Shown here one piece after another: positions 17,238 through 26,602 of a DNA stretch of 64,000 nt. The first letter of the stretch is position 1. The number at the start of each line of letters is the position of its first letter. Origin of the DNA: JBJGXI01 sp045635475 (GTDB lineage Bacteria > Bacillota > Bacilli > Bacillales > Amphibacillaceae); NCBI RefSeq assembly GCF_045635475.1, contig NZ_JBJGXI010000006.1:62001-126000 (forward strand), given 5' to 3'. The notes beneath the pieces were generated by a model that saw only the letters and a program-made list of their open reading frames with translations, was not told where the DNA came from and ran no database searches. Both the position numbers and the translations under genes were made by a program.

Positions 17238-17933
17238 ATGAATCAGAGGGTATTGATCGTAGACGATGAAGAATCGATTGTGACACTACTAAAATACAAT
17301 ATAGAAAAAGCAGGCTTTCTAACGGATGTTGCTTATGATGGTTTAGAAGGATTGCGAAAAGCAACAGAGCAGACATTTGATTTAATTATCTTGGACCTAA
17401 TGCTTCCAGGAATGGAAGGTACGGATGTTTGTAAACAATTAAGACAGCAACAAGTAGATACCCCAATTCTAATGTTAACGGCTAAAGATGATGAGTTTGA
17501 TAAAGTGCTAGGGCTAGAATTAGGTGCTGATGACTACTTAACGAAACCATTCAGTCCTAAAGAAGTGGTGGCTCGAATAAAAGCGATCCTTCGTCGTTCT
17601 AATAAACAAGTGCCAACAAATGACAAGCCATATATTAAAGTATCAGAACTACTCATCTTTCCAGAGCAGTATGAGGCTACGATCCGAGACGAAACGTTAA
17701 CCTTTACTAGAAAAGAATTTGAATTATTACTTTACCTTGCTAAGCATAAAGGAAAAGTATTATCAAGAGATCAATTGTTAAGTGCCGTTTGGAATTATGA
17801 TTTTGTGGGAGATACAAGGATTGTTGATGTACATATCAGTCATCTTAGAGAAAAAATTGAACCTGATACAAAGCATCCAGTTTATATAAAAACAATTAGA
17901 GGGCTTGGTTATAAAATGGAGGAGCCATACTAA
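17238..17933 (+). CDS. phoP: Phosphate response regulator PhoP
   Basis: OmpR/PhoB-class response regulator controlling the phosphate-starvation regulon. Residues 1-120 form the receiver with LIVDDEE, the phosphoacceptor Asp in LIILDLMLPGMEG, and the switch Lys in GADDYLTKPFSPKE. Residues 135-231 form the winged-helix DNA-binding domain ending RIVDVHISHLREK...IKTIRGLGYKME. ATG 17238 follows GAGGTGAG; an upstream reading from 17199 is rejected. It overlaps phoR by one base (TAATG). Confidence 0.93.
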   Translation: MNQRVLIVDDEESIVTLLKYNIEKAGFLTDVAYDGLEGLRKATEQTFDLIILDLMLPGMEGTDVCKQLRQQQVDTPILMLTAKDDEFDKVLGLELGADDYLTKPFSPKEVVARIKAILRRSNKQVPTNDKPYIKVSELLIFPEQYEATIRDETLTFTRKEFELLLYLAKHKGKVLSRDQLLSAVWNYDFVGDTRIVDVHISHLREKIEPDTKHPVYIKTIRGLGYKMEEPY

Positions 17934-19309
17934 TGGTCGGATCTAATTCCCGCACATTTTTAACTTATTTGATAATTACTACAGTAGTAATGGTCTGTAT
18001 TGGAGTAATACTTGTTCCACTAACGGAAAACAATGAACGAATCATTGTAGTTGTAACCTTATTAGGTGGTCTTATAATTTTATATGTTTTATTATTTAAT
18101 ATATATGAGAAATATATTAAACCAGTAAGATCAGCTGCACAAGTAGCAAATGAACTCGTTAAGGGGAATTATAAAGCACGTACCTATGTAGCTAATTATG
18201 GCGAGGCGGGAATGTTAAGTAATTCTGTCAATGTACTTGCAAGAAGCCTACAAGAAATGACCATTCAAGAAAAAATGCAAGCTAGTCAGCTAAGAACTGT
18301 AATAGATAATATGGAAAGTGGCTTAATGTTAATTGATGAAAGAGGCTATGTTCATTTAGTAAATAGAAAGTTCCTAGCCCTATTTGGGAAGGAACCAAAA
18401 TTAACGATCGGCTATCTTTATTATGATGTGATTGATCAAGTTCAAATCCACCGAGCAGTACAAGAAGCGTTTCTTTATGAAGAAAAAGTAAAAGACTCCT
18501 TTACGATATCAATGGAAATTGAACAAAAATTTATTGAAGTTGTTGGTGCTCCGATTTTTAGCGAGTTCAAGGATTTAAAGGGAGTTGTCCTGGTCTTCCA
18601 TGACATTACCGAACTGAAGCGAGTAGAAGAAATGCGAAAAGATTTTGTAGCAAACGTATCGCATGAGTTAAAGACACCAATCACATCTATCCGTGGCTTT
18701 GCGGAAACATTGTTAGAGGATGAGTCCGACGATGCGGAGATCCGGGCACAATTCTTATCTATTATCTTAGAGGAAAGTAAAAGGTTGCAAGCGCTTGTCT
18801 ACGATTTACTAGAGTTATCTAAATTAGAAAAAGATGAATTACGACTGCGATATCAGAAATTAAGTATTGATACTTTATTAGATAGTATTCTTCCAATTAT
18901 GGAGCAGCAAGCGGCAATGAAATCAATTATTTTTAAGACAGAGATCAATCACCAAATTATCTTTGAGTGTGATCCGGAGCGTCTAAAGCAGGTGTTTGTT
19001 AATTTATTAAATAATGCAATCAATTATACGCCTGCTAATGGTGAGGTTAGTTTAACGGTTCAAGAACTTCCAGAAAACAAAATCGGAATTACTGTAAGAG
19101 ATACTGGGATTGGTATTCCTGAAGTTTCTATCGCAAGAATTTTTGAACGCTTTTACCGTGTAGATAAAGCTCGCAGCAGAAATACTGGTGGTACAGGGCT
19201 TGGGTTGGCGATTGTGAAGCATATTGTCGAAGCACATAAAGGTACGATAACAGTTGAAAGTAAGGTTGATCAAGGCTCTACATTCCGCATTGTACTACCA
19301 AAGCAATAA
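17933..19309 (+). CDS. phoR: Sensor histidine kinase PhoR (no external sensor domain)
   Basis: Partner kinase of PhoP. Order of domains: two membrane helices at about residues 8-28 and 37-57, HAMP (about 60-112), PAS (about 120-225), HisKA with FVANVSHELKTPITSIRGF (phospho-His), and HATPase with NLLNNAINYTP, DTGIGIP and GGTGLGLAIVKHI. At 458 residues it is about 120 shorter than B. subtilis PhoR: the two helices are joined by only about eight residues (PLTENNER), so the extracytoplasmic sensor domain is absent. Identification rests on PhoP pairing and the conserved mdh-phoPR-polA locus. Confidence 0.9.
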   Translation: MVGSNSRTFLTYLIITTVVMVCIGVILVPLTENNERIIVVVTLLGGLIILYVLLFNIYEKYIKPVRSAAQVANELVKGNYKARTYVANYGEAGMLSNSVNVLARSLQEMTIQEKMQASQLRTVIDNMESGLMLIDERGYVHLVNRKFLALFGKEPKLTIGYLYYDVIDQVQIHRAVQEAFLYEEKVKDSFTISMEIEQKFIEVVGAPIFSEFKDLKGVVLVFHDITELKRVEEMRKDFVANVSHELKTPITSIRGFAETLLEDESDDAEIRAQFLSIILEESKRLQALVYDLLELSKLEKDELRLRYQKLSIDTLLDSILPIMEQQAAMKSIIFKTEINHQIIFECDPERLKQVFVNLLNNAINYTPANGEVSLTVQELPENKIGITVRDTGIGIPEVSIARIFERFYRVDKARSRNTGGTGLGLAIVKHIVEAHKGTITVESKVDQGSTFRIVLPKQ

Positions 19310-19321
19310 TGATTTGATTGC

Positions 19322-19358
19322 AATTCCTACAACACATCTGTGTTATGGGAATTTTTTC
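19322..19358 (+). terminator. Terminator after phoR
   Basis: AATTCC and AACACA pair with TGTGTT and GGAATT across a three-base internal mismatch, followed by TTTTTTC. Confidence 0.75.
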
Positions 19359-19380
19359 TTGTGATTTTATTTAAAGTTTT

Positions 19381-19407
19381 TGAAACGTTACAGCCTTGTA
19401 ATACGTA
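19381..19407 (+). promoter_or_regulatory. Sigma-W-type promoter of hflKC
   Basis: TGAAAC at 19381-19386, a 17-base spacer and CGTA at 19404-19407 match the ECF sigma-W consensus (TGAAAC-N16/17-CGTA). The same arrangement with the same spacer occurs upstream of ysdB, a known sigma-W target in B. subtilis. It is 30 bases before hflK. Confidence 0.7.
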
Positions 19408-19436
19408 TGTAAAAAGAGTGAAAAGGGGGAAAAGAG

Positions 19437-20423
19437 ATGACACTAAAACAAATTTATAGCTGGATAGCTATTGTGTTACTTGTTGCACTATTAGGCCTCG
19501 TAGGATTTACTAGCTGGTATACAGTAGATGAATCTGAACAGGCAGTTATTTTAACTTTTGGGGAGGCTAAACCAGGAATTACGGAACCGGGGCTTCACTT
19601 TAAGATGCCTTGGCCGATTCAAGAGGTTGAAACACTTTCTAAAGAAACTTTTAGCCTTGATTTTGGTTATAGCCAAGAAAGTGGAAAAGAAGCGGAAACG
19701 GCACGAATTATTACAGGTGACGAGTATATTGTTCAAGCAGATTTAGTTGTGCAGTGGAAAATTGCCGAACCTGATAAGTACTTATACAATTCTACTGATC
19801 CACAGGAAATATTAAATAATGCGACTTCAGCTGCATTAAGAAGTGTGATCGGTTCTTCAGAAATCGATCAGGTATTGACTGACGGAAAAGCAGAAATTGA
19901 AAACGATGTACGTGAACTTTTAACAACCTTAGTAGATGATTATGATATTGGGATATCTATTTCTGATGTGAAGCTTCAGGAGGTTGATTTACCAAATGAA
20001 GAAGTAAGGCAAGCGTTTATGAAAGTAACGGACGCTAGAGAGACGATGCGTACAAAGCAAAATGAAGCAGAAAAATATCAAAATCAACAAGTTGAAGAAG
20101 CGTTAGGGGAAAAAGATGCGATTATCACTCGTGCAGAAGGGGATAAAATTGCCAGGATCGAACAGGCTCGAGGCGATATCGCTCAGTTTAATGCACTATA
20201 TGAAGCCTATGCGAACAACCCTGTCATTACGAAACAGCGTTTAGTGATGGAAACGTTAGAACAAGTTCTGCCTAATGCAAATATATACATTATGAATGAT
20301 GATGGTAACACTTTAAAATACCTACCTTTGAATCAAAACGGTAGCCAATCCAATACGAAACCGGTAGTACCGACCGAAGAGAATGCAGCAAGCTCAGAAA
20401 CGGAGGCGAAGACAAATGAGTGA
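19437..20423 (+). CDS. hflK: SPFH-domain FtsH modulator HflK
   Basis: HflK and HflC form a membrane complex that in other bacteria surrounds and modulates the FtsH protease. The 328-residue protein has one N-terminal membrane helix (residues 8-27), an SPFH/band-7 domain starting VDESEQAVILTFGEA and containing GLHFKMPWPIQEV, then a long coiled coil (residues 200-260, Glu/Lys/Gln-rich) and a low-complexity C-terminal tail. B. subtilis lacks this pair. It overlaps hflC by 8 bases. Confidence 0.92.
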   Translation: MTLKQIYSWIAIVLLVALLGLVGFTSWYTVDESEQAVILTFGEAKPGITEPGLHFKMPWPIQEVETLSKETFSLDFGYSQESGKEAETARIITGDEYIVQADLVVQWKIAEPDKYLYNSTDPQEILNNATSAALRSVIGSSEIDQVLTDGKAEIENDVRELLTTLVDDYDIGISISDVKLQEVDLPNEEVRQAFMKVTDARETMRTKQNEAEKYQNQQVEEALGEKDAIITRAEGDKIARIEQARGDIAQFNALYEAYANNPVITKQRLVMETLEQVLPNANIYIMNDDGNTLKYLPLNQNGSQSNTKPVVPTEENAASSETEAKTNE

Positions 20424-21345
20424 TGAAAATGTCTATGAAATGAATCAAAAATCATCAAATGATATAAGGAAATACATTAAGATAGGTATCTCTATCCTTA
20501 TATTAATTGTCGTTATTGCCTTTGGAATTAATAGTATGTATATCGTAAAAGAAGGAGAATACAAGGTTGTTCGCCAGTTTGGTGAAGTGATCGATTATCA
20601 ATCTGAACCTGGACTGAAGTTTAAAGTTCCTCTTTTGCATTCGGTAACAACTCTTCCAAATAAAAAAATGGTTTATGATATAACGGAACGAGAAATTAAC
20701 ACGTTAGATAAAAAGAGACTTGTTATTGATAATTATGCTATTTGGGAAATTACGAACCCACAAGACATGATTTCAACAGCCAGAACAGAAGTCGGGGCCG
20801 AATCACGCATGGGAGAGTTTATCTTCTCGGTAGTGCGTAGTGAACTAGGTTCTATGAACTATGATGAAATTATTAATGAAGAAGGAAGTACGCGTGGAAA
20901 TCTAAATAAAAGAGTTACCGACCGTGTGAATGAATTATTAACGAGAGATAACTACGGTGTTCAGGTTGATGACGTTCGTATTAAAAGAACAGATTTACCT
21001 GATGAAAATGAACAAACCGTCTATAACCGTATGATATCGGAGCGAGAATCAACTGCGCAAGAATATTTATCACGAGGGGAAGCGGAGAAAAAGCGTATTA
21101 TTGCAACCACTGACCGTGATGTACAAGAGATGTTGTCAAAAGCGGATGCACAGGCAGCACAAATCAGAGCAGAAGGTGAAACAGAAGCAGCTGAAATGTA
21201 TAGTCAAGCATTCCAAAGAGATACGGAATTCTATCAGCTTTATCGTACATTAGAATCATATAAGACAACGATTGACGGTGAAACAACGATTATCTTGCCT
21301 CAAGACTCTGATTATACTCGATTATTATTGGGGTATCTTGAATAA
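20416..21345 (+). CDS. hflC: SPFH-domain FtsH modulator HflC
   Basis: Partner of HflK. The 309-residue protein has a membrane helix at about residues 22-42, the band-7 start MYIVKEGEYKVVRQFGEV, GLKFKVPLLHSV, and a coiled coil with YLSRGEAEKKRIIATTDRD. The ATG at 20416 lies in ATGAGTGA, which also contains the hflK stop, and follows GGAGGCGAAG inside hflK; a longer reading from 20383 is rejected. Confidence 0.92.
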   Translation: MSDENVYEMNQKSSNDIRKYIKIGISILILIVVIAFGINSMYIVKEGEYKVVRQFGEVIDYQSEPGLKFKVPLLHSVTTLPNKKMVYDITEREINTLDKKRLVIDNYAIWEITNPQDMISTARTEVGAESRMGEFIFSVVRSELGSMNYDEIINEEGSTRGNLNKRVTDRVNELLTRDNYGVQVDDVRIKRTDLPDENEQTVYNRMISERESTAQEYLSRGEAEKKRIIATTDRDVQEMLSKADAQAAQIRAEGETEAAEMYSQAFQRDTEFYQLYRTLESYKTTIDGETTIILPQDSDYTRLLLGYLE

Positions 21346-21357
21346 TAAATGTAGGTT

Positions 21358-21400
21358 AAAGACTTCCTTTCTTTATAAAAGAAAGTGAAGTCTTTTTTCT
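21358..21400 (+). terminator. Terminator after hflC
   Basis: AAAGACTTC.TTTCTTT pairs with AAAGAAA..GAAGTCTTTTTT around an ATA loop. Confidence 0.85.
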
Positions 21401-21455
21401 ATCGGGAAGAATCATGGTAAAATGGATTATAATATAACTAGACAGGAGTGTCATT

Positions 21456-24095
21456 ATGACAAATAAACTCGTTTTAATAGATGGCAATAGTATTGCTTAT
21501 CGAGCATTTTTCGCTTTGCCCTTGTTAAACAATGATAAAGGCGTATATACAAATGCAATTTATGGATTTACTACGATGTTGCTTCGAATTTTAGAGGATG
21601 AGAAGCCAACCCATTTGCTCGTCGCATTTGACGCAGGAAAGACTACATTCCGCCATAGTACATATAAAGAATACAAAGGTGGCAGACAAAAGACACCATC
21701 AGAGTTATCTGAACAATTTCCACTTTTAAAAGAATTGCTCGATGCATTTCACATTAAGCACTATCAACTACCTCAATATGAAGCAGATGATATTATCGGT
21801 ACACTTTCAAAAGTTGGTGAACAGCAAAATTATGATGTTCAGATCATTTCGGGTGATAAAGACTTATTACAATTGGTATCTGACAACTCGGTTGTAAATA
21901 TAACGAAAAAAGGGTTGAGTGAAGTAGACAAATACACCCCAACCTTTTTGCATGAGAAGTTAGAAATAACGCCTGAACAAGTCATTGATATGAAAGGACT
22001 TATGGGTGACAGTTCAGATAACATTCCAGGGGTTCCGGGAGTTGGGGAGAAGACGGCGATTAAATTGCTAAAACAGTTTGATACGCTTGAGAATTTGTAT
22101 GAGCATTTAGACGAGGTTAGTGGCAAAAAACTAAAGGAAAAACTAGAAAATCATCAAGAAGATGCATTTATGAGTAAACAGTTAGTTACCATTGATCGTC
22201 AATCACCAATTGAAATCGGCTTAGACGATGTCCAATATAATGGCTTTGACCAACAGAAAGTACGTGCAATCTTTAAGGATCTTGGTTTTCAATCCTTGCT
22301 TACTAGAGTTACAGGTGGAGAAAGCGAAGAAGAAGTAGAACTACAAGAACTTCCTGACATAGAGGTTACAATAGTTGAAGAAGTTACAAAGGATTTGTTC
22401 GCAGAAGTTCAAGCCTTAGAAATAGAAATGCTAGAAGAAAATTACCATACGGGTCAAATTCAAGGGTTTGGACTAGTGAATCAACACGGTAAATATTTTA
22501 TCTCTACAGATCTAGCTGTTAAATCGGATACTTTTAAGCAATGGGCAGAAGATAAAAATAGTGAAAAATGGGTATTTGATGCTAAAAAAGCATTAGTATC
22601 ATTACTAAGATATGGTATTAAGTTACGAGGCATAACATTCGATTTATTGCTTTCCTCGTACATCATTGACCCATCGGAGAACCATCATGACATTCCGGCT
22701 ATTAGTCATCGTATGGGAGAACAGGGTGTATCATTTGATGAAGAGGTATACGGAAAAGGCGCAAAAATGAAAGTGCCAGAACAAGAAGCTTTGGCAGAGC
22801 ATATTGTCAGAAAAGCGAATATGATCTATATACTAAAGGAAAAAGCAGAAAAAGAATTAGAAGATAATCAACAATTAGAGCTTATAAATGAACTAGAGAT
22901 GCCACTTGCACTTATTTTGGGTGAGATGGAGCATACAGGGATTGCTATAGATACGGAACAAATACAAAGGATGGGCGATGAACTACAATCACGCTTAAAA
23001 GGCCTTGAGTCAGAAATCTACGAATTAGCTGGGGAGACGTTTAATGTAAATTCTCCTAAACAACTTGGCCCGATTCTGTTTAAAAAATTAGGATTACCCG
23101 TCTTAAAGAAAACAAAAACGGGTTATTCTACATCGGCGGATATTTTGGAACAGTTGCAGGATCAACATGAAATCATTCCAAAGTTGTTATTGTATCGCCA
23201 GTTAGGGAAATTGCAGTCCACTTATATTGAAGGTTTGCTAAAGGTCGTTAATAAAGACACGCACAAAATTCATACACGATTTAATCAGGCACTAACGCAA
23301 ACCGGTAGACTGAGCTCAACAGAGCCGAACCTACAAAACATCCCGATTCGCTTAGAAGAAGGTAAAAAAATTAGACAAGCATTCATACCATCGACAGAGG
23401 GTTGGTATATTTTCGCTGCCGATTATTCACAAATAGAGCTTCGAGTGCTCGCACATATCGCCCAGGATGAAAAGCTAATAGAAGCTTTTAATCAAGACAT
23501 GGACATCCACACAAGGACTGCGATGGAAGTTTTTCATGTAGATAAGGAAGAAGTAACAGCGAACATGAGAAGGCATGCTAAAGCAGTTAACTTTGGAATT
23601 GTGTACGGAATTAGTGATTATGGCTTGTCTCAGAGCCTAAATATTACTAGAAAAGAAGCACAAAAGTTTATTGATCGATATTTAGACAGTTATCCTGGTG
23701 TACGTGAATACATGGACGAGATTGTCCAACAGGCCAAACAAGTAGGTTATGTAACGACGATTATGAATAGGAGAAGATACTTACCTGAGATTACAAGTAG
23801 GAACTTTAACCGTCGTAGCTTTGCTGAAAGAACGGCAATGAATACACCAATCCAAGGAAGCGCCGCAGATATTATTAAAAAAGCGATGATTGATCTCCGT
23901 TACAGATTGGCGGATGAGAACTTGGAAGCACAAATAATTTTACAAGTACACGATGAATTGATAATCGAAGCACCGGAGAAAGAAATTGAAATATTAGCTA
24001 AGCTGGTACCCGAGGTGATGGAATCGGCTGTTCAATTAGATGTACCAATTAAAGTGGATTATGCCTATGGAAAGACTTGGTATGATGCAAAATAG
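21456..24095 (+). CDS. polA: DNA polymerase I
   Basis: Okazaki-fragment processing and repair polymerase, 879 residues (B. subtilis 880). Residues 1-290 form the 5'-3' exonuclease (LVLIDGNSIAYRAFFALP, YEADDIIGTL, SGDKDLLQLV, MGDSSDNIPGVPGVGEKTA). Residues 300-465 form a vestigial 3'-5' exonuclease fold lacking the DxE metal motif (the equivalent stretch reads VQALEIEMLEE), as in other Bacillus Pol I. The polymerase domain has motif A ADYSQIELRVLAHIA, motif B RHAKAVNFGIVYGISDYG and motif C QVHDELIIEAP. It probably heads a polA-mutM operon. Confidence 0.97.
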   Translation: MTNKLVLIDGNSIAYRAFFALPLLNNDKGVYTNAIYGFTTMLLRILEDEKPTHLLVAFDAGKTTFRHSTYKEYKGGRQKTPSELSEQFPLLKELLDAFHIKHYQLPQYEADDIIGTLSKVGEQQNYDVQIISGDKDLLQLVSDNSVVNITKKGLSEVDKYTPTFLHEKLEITPEQVIDMKGLMGDSSDNIPGVPGVGEKTAIKLLKQFDTLENLYEHLDEVSGKKLKEKLENHQEDAFMSKQLVTIDRQSPIEIGLDDVQYNGFDQQKVRAIFKDLGFQSLLTRVTGGESEEEVELQELPDIEVTIVEEVTKDLFAEVQALEIEMLEENYHTGQIQGFGLVNQHGKYFISTDLAVKSDTFKQWAEDKNSEKWVFDAKKALVSLLRYGIKLRGITFDLLLSSYIIDPSENHHDIPAISHRMGEQGVSFDEEVYGKGAKMKVPEQEALAEHIVRKANMIYILKEKAEKELEDNQQLELINELEMPLALILGEMEHTGIAIDTEQIQRMGDELQSRLKGLESEIYELAGETFNVNSPKQLGPILFKKLGLPVLKKTKTGYSTSADILEQLQDQHEIIPKLLLYRQLGKLQSTYIEGLLKVVNKDTHKIHTRFNQALTQTGRLSSTEPNLQNIPIRLEEGKKIRQAFIPSTEGWYIFAADYSQIELRVLAHIAQDEKLIEAFNQDMDIHTRTAMEVFHVDKEEVTANMRRHAKAVNFGIVYGISDYGLSQSLNITRKEAQKFIDRYLDSYPGVREYMDEIVQQAKQVGYVTTIMNRRRYLPEITSRNFNRRSFAERTAMNTPIQGSAADIIKKAMIDLRYRLADENLEAQIILQVHDELIIEAPEKEIEILAKLVPEVMESAVQLDVPIKVDYAYGKTWYDAK

Positions 24096-24112
24096 ATAGG
24101 GAGACATACGTT

Positions 24113-24937
24113 ATGCCAGAATTACCTGAAGTAGAAACGATCCGAAACACGCTAAAGCAATTAGTAATAGATAAAACAATAAAAAACATATCTGTGTTCT
24201 GGCCAAAAATGATCAAGCAACCAGATGATATTCAGCAATTTAAGCAGTTATTAATCGGACAAACCATACATGATGTGAAGCGAAAGGGTAAGTTTTTGCT
24301 GTTTGAACTGGATGACCATGTGCTTGTTTCGCATCTGCGAATGGAAGGGAAATATGGGGTTTTCAAACAAATTGATCCTTTAATCAAGCATACACATGTG
24401 ATTTTTCATTTCACAGATGGTGAAGAGCTTCGCTATAATGATGTCCGCAAATTTGGTACGATGCACCTGTTTGAAAAAGGAACAGAATTATCGGATAAGC
24501 CACTAAATCAACTTGGACCAGACCCGCTTGAAGATACGTTTTCTTTTGATGTGTTTTATCAAAAGGTGCGGAAAAGTGACCGGTCGATTAAAAGTATTTT
24601 GTTGGACCAGTCTGTCATTGCGGGGCTTGGGAACATTTATGTGGATGAAACGTTGTTTAGAGCAAGTGTACATCCATTGCGTAAAGGAAGTAAGCTACTT
24701 AAGCGTGAAGTAATAGCGATTCATAAGGCAGCAGTTGCGACATTAAAACAAGCCGTTGCTGAAGGTGGTACGACAATTCGTTCGTACGTGAATAGTCAAG
24801 GTCAAATCGGTATGTTTCAGCAGCAGCTCAACGTTTACGGTCAACAAAATAAAAACTGTAAAAATTGTGGAAAACCAATCGTAAAGATGAAGGTCAGTGG
24901 CAGAGGCACGCATGTCTGTGTCGAATGCCAAAAGTAG
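24113..24937 (+). CDS. mutM: Formamidopyrimidine-DNA glycosylase
   Basis: Base-excision repair enzyme removing 8-oxoguanine and formamidopyrimidines, with AP-lyase activity. The 274-residue protein begins MPELPEVETIR (Pro2 nucleophile, Glu3), has Lys in KGKFLLFEL, the helix-two-turn-helix with DQSVIAGLGNIYVDE, and a C-terminal zinc finger with four cysteines (CKNCGKPI...CVECQK) after VYGQQNKN. It lies 17 bases after polA. Confidence 0.97.
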   Translation: MPELPEVETIRNTLKQLVIDKTIKNISVFWPKMIKQPDDIQQFKQLLIGQTIHDVKRKGKFLLFELDDHVLVSHLRMEGKYGVFKQIDPLIKHTHVIFHFTDGEELRYNDVRKFGTMHLFEKGTELSDKPLNQLGPDPLEDTFSFDVFYQKVRKSDRSIKSILLDQSVIAGLGNIYVDETLFRASVHPLRKGSKLLKREVIAIHKAAVATLKQAVAEGGTTIRSYVNSQGQIGMFQQQLNVYGQQNKNCKNCGKPIVKMKVSGRGTHVCVECQK

Positions 24938-25004
24938 GCACAGACAATTCGCTCCCTCCATATACTAATACGTAAAAATATAGTATAGATAAAGGAGCGC
25001 TACT

Positions 25005-25640
25005 ATGGCTGATCTCACCACATTTATACTGCTTGCATTTGCTGTCAGCTTAGACAGTTTTATGGTTGCATTTACCTATGGTTTACGCAAATTAATCTTA
25101 CCTATTCGTTCCATCATCGTTATTGCGCTTATTACCGGAACAACTTTTTTCCTAGCAATGTTGATTGGCGAAATAATTGCATCATTCTTATCGGTGAGAG
25201 TTGCCGAATCATTAGGTGGATGGATTCTCATATTTATAGGTTTATGGGTGATTTACCAATTTTTAAGAACAGACAATTCATCACATCATGATAAAGAGCC
25301 AACGATTCTTAAATTTGAGATAAAAGCACTAGGAATTGTGATCCAAATTTTACGGAAACCAATGACTGCCGATATGGATAAGTCCGGTAAAATTACAGGT
25401 ATTGAAGCATTGATACTAGGATTAGCATTATCGCTTGACTCTTTTGGTGCGGGAATTGGTGCAGCGATGCTTGGATTTACTCCAGCTTTTGCAGCCCTCG
25501 GTATAGCAGCAACGACTGGATTATTTCTTGCCGCCGGTTTAAAAAGTGGTTATTTATTTTCCTATTGGCAATGGCTACAACGATTGACTTTCGTACCTGG
25601 CATTATCTTAATAATAATTGGAATTGCAAAAATGACATAA
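25005..25640 (+). CDS. ytaF: Sporulation membrane protein YtaF (MntP-like)
   Basis: A 211-residue six-helix membrane protein with two related halves, each carrying the conserved ALSLDSF / AVSLDSF motif (residues ~12-18 and ~143-149), the signature shared with MntP manganese exporters. In Bacillus the orthologue is a sporulation protein; transport of a divalent cation is plausible but unproven. It sits between mutM and coaE as in B. subtilis. The ATG follows AAAGGAGCG. Confidence 0.9.
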   Translation: MADLTTFILLAFAVSLDSFMVAFTYGLRKLILPIRSIIVIALITGTTFFLAMLIGEIIASFLSVRVAESLGGWILIFIGLWVIYQFLRTDNSSHHDKEPTILKFEIKALGIVIQILRKPMTADMDKSGKITGIEALILGLALSLDSFGAGIGAAMLGFTPAFAALGIAATTGLFLAAGLKSGYLFSYWQWLQRLTFVPGIILIIIGIAKMT

Positions 25641-25672
25641 CGACAAAATTCTTAGCAAGGGTGCTGTAACAG

Positions 25673-26281
25673 ATGACAATAGTGATCGGACTAACGGGAA
25701 GTATTGCAACTGGCAAAACAACGGTTGCTAACATGTTTGAAAAATGGGATATACCAGTTATCGATGCTGATAAAATTGCCAGACAAGTGGTTGAGCCAGG
25801 GATGCCAGCATATCAACAAATTATAGATTACTTTGGTGACGTAATTCTGCTTGAAAGTAAGCAAATAGATCGCAAAAAGCTTGGTCAAATTGTATTTTCT
25901 GATGAATCCATGCGTCAACAGTTAAATCAAATTGTTCACCCTGCTGTTAGAGAACAAATGCTAAAACAAAGAGATATGCTAGTTGATGAGGGAAAAAAAG
26001 CTGTCGTTATGGATATTCCATTATTGTTTGAAAGTAAGCTCACGAAGCTTGTTGACAAAATTCTTGTTGTATTTGTAGAGGTAGATATACAACTGAAGCG
26101 TCTCGTTGAGCGCGATCATCTAACCAAAGAGGACGCGTTAAACCGCGTTCGTGCACAAATTCCTGGTCGAGAAAAGGCGGAAATGGCCGATGCTATCATT
26201 TATAATGACAGGACGTTAGCAGAATCTGAACAACAGTTGATCACTATTTTAAGCAAATGGGAAGTAGCTACTTTTTCTTAA
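25673..26281 (+). CDS. coaE: Dephospho-CoA kinase
   Basis: Last step of coenzyme A synthesis, phosphorylating the 3' hydroxyl of dephospho-CoA. The 202-residue protein begins VIGLTGSIATGKTTVANMF (P-loop), then VIDADKIARQVVEPG with the catalytic Asp, VVMDIPLLFES (substrate-binding LF motif) and the lid region RDHLTKEDALNRV. The start is an ATG 32 bases after ytaF. Confidence 0.96.
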   Translation: MTIVIGLTGSIATGKTTVANMFEKWDIPVIDADKIARQVVEPGMPAYQQIIDYFGDVILLESKQIDRKKLGQIVFSDESMRQQLNQIVHPAVREQMLKQRDMLVDEGKKAVVMDIPLLFESKLTKLVDKILVVFVEVDIQLKRLVERDHLTKEDALNRVRAQIPGREKAEMADAIIYNDRTLAESEQQLITILSKWEVATFS

Positions 26282-26296
26282 ATGATGAACATTTCA

Positions 26297-26335
26297 AGAT
26301 ACTCCTACACTTTACTGTACAGGAGTATCTTTTTC
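26297..26335 (+). terminator. Terminator after coaE
   Basis: AGATACTCCT pairs exactly with AGGAGTATCT around a 14-base loop, followed by TTTTTC. Confidence 0.85.
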
Positions 26336-26381
26336 ATGTATAGTAGCGTTTAGGATTAAGCTAAGCGGGTTGACACTATTG

Positions 26382-26391
26382 TGTGATCACA
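26382..26391. promoter_or_regulatory. Perfect palindrome TGTGATCACA
   Basis: A perfect 10-base palindrome lies 7 bases downstream of a consensus TTGACA (26370-26375) in the long non-coding stretch between coaE and speD. It could be an operator for a promoter reading toward speD; no clear -10 hexamer at ideal spacing is visible. Confidence 0.35.
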
Positions 26392-26504
26392 AAGTAGTTT
26401 ATGAGAAGGTCTTAAAAAAGCGAAAAAATGTCGGTTCTGTATTGCCAAATGAGCGTTTAACGTATATACTTTTCCTGCATGTAAAAAGATTGCTTATATA
26501 AAAA

Positions 26505-26602
26505 AGGCCTACTCAGAAGGGCCTGAGTTGCTTGTGTTTTTACCTTCTGATATGTGCTCATAGTAACTACTTAAAGGGTTAGGACCTCTCAGGACTAACT
26601 TT
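26505..26602 (+). promoter_or_regulatory. Structured speD leader with mutually exclusive stems
   Basis: Three alternative pairings share one strand: AGGCC (26505-26509) with GGCCT (26520-26524); ACTCAG (26511-26516) with CTGAGT (26523-26528); and TCAGAAGG (26513-26520) with CCTTCTGA (26543-26550). A further GTTAG/CTAAC stem at 26578-26599 precedes the ribosome site. They cannot all form together, the hallmark of a regulatory leader. It matches no riboswitch class I recognise. The rest of the 385-base gap 26282-26666 has no visible gene. Confidence 0.5.
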
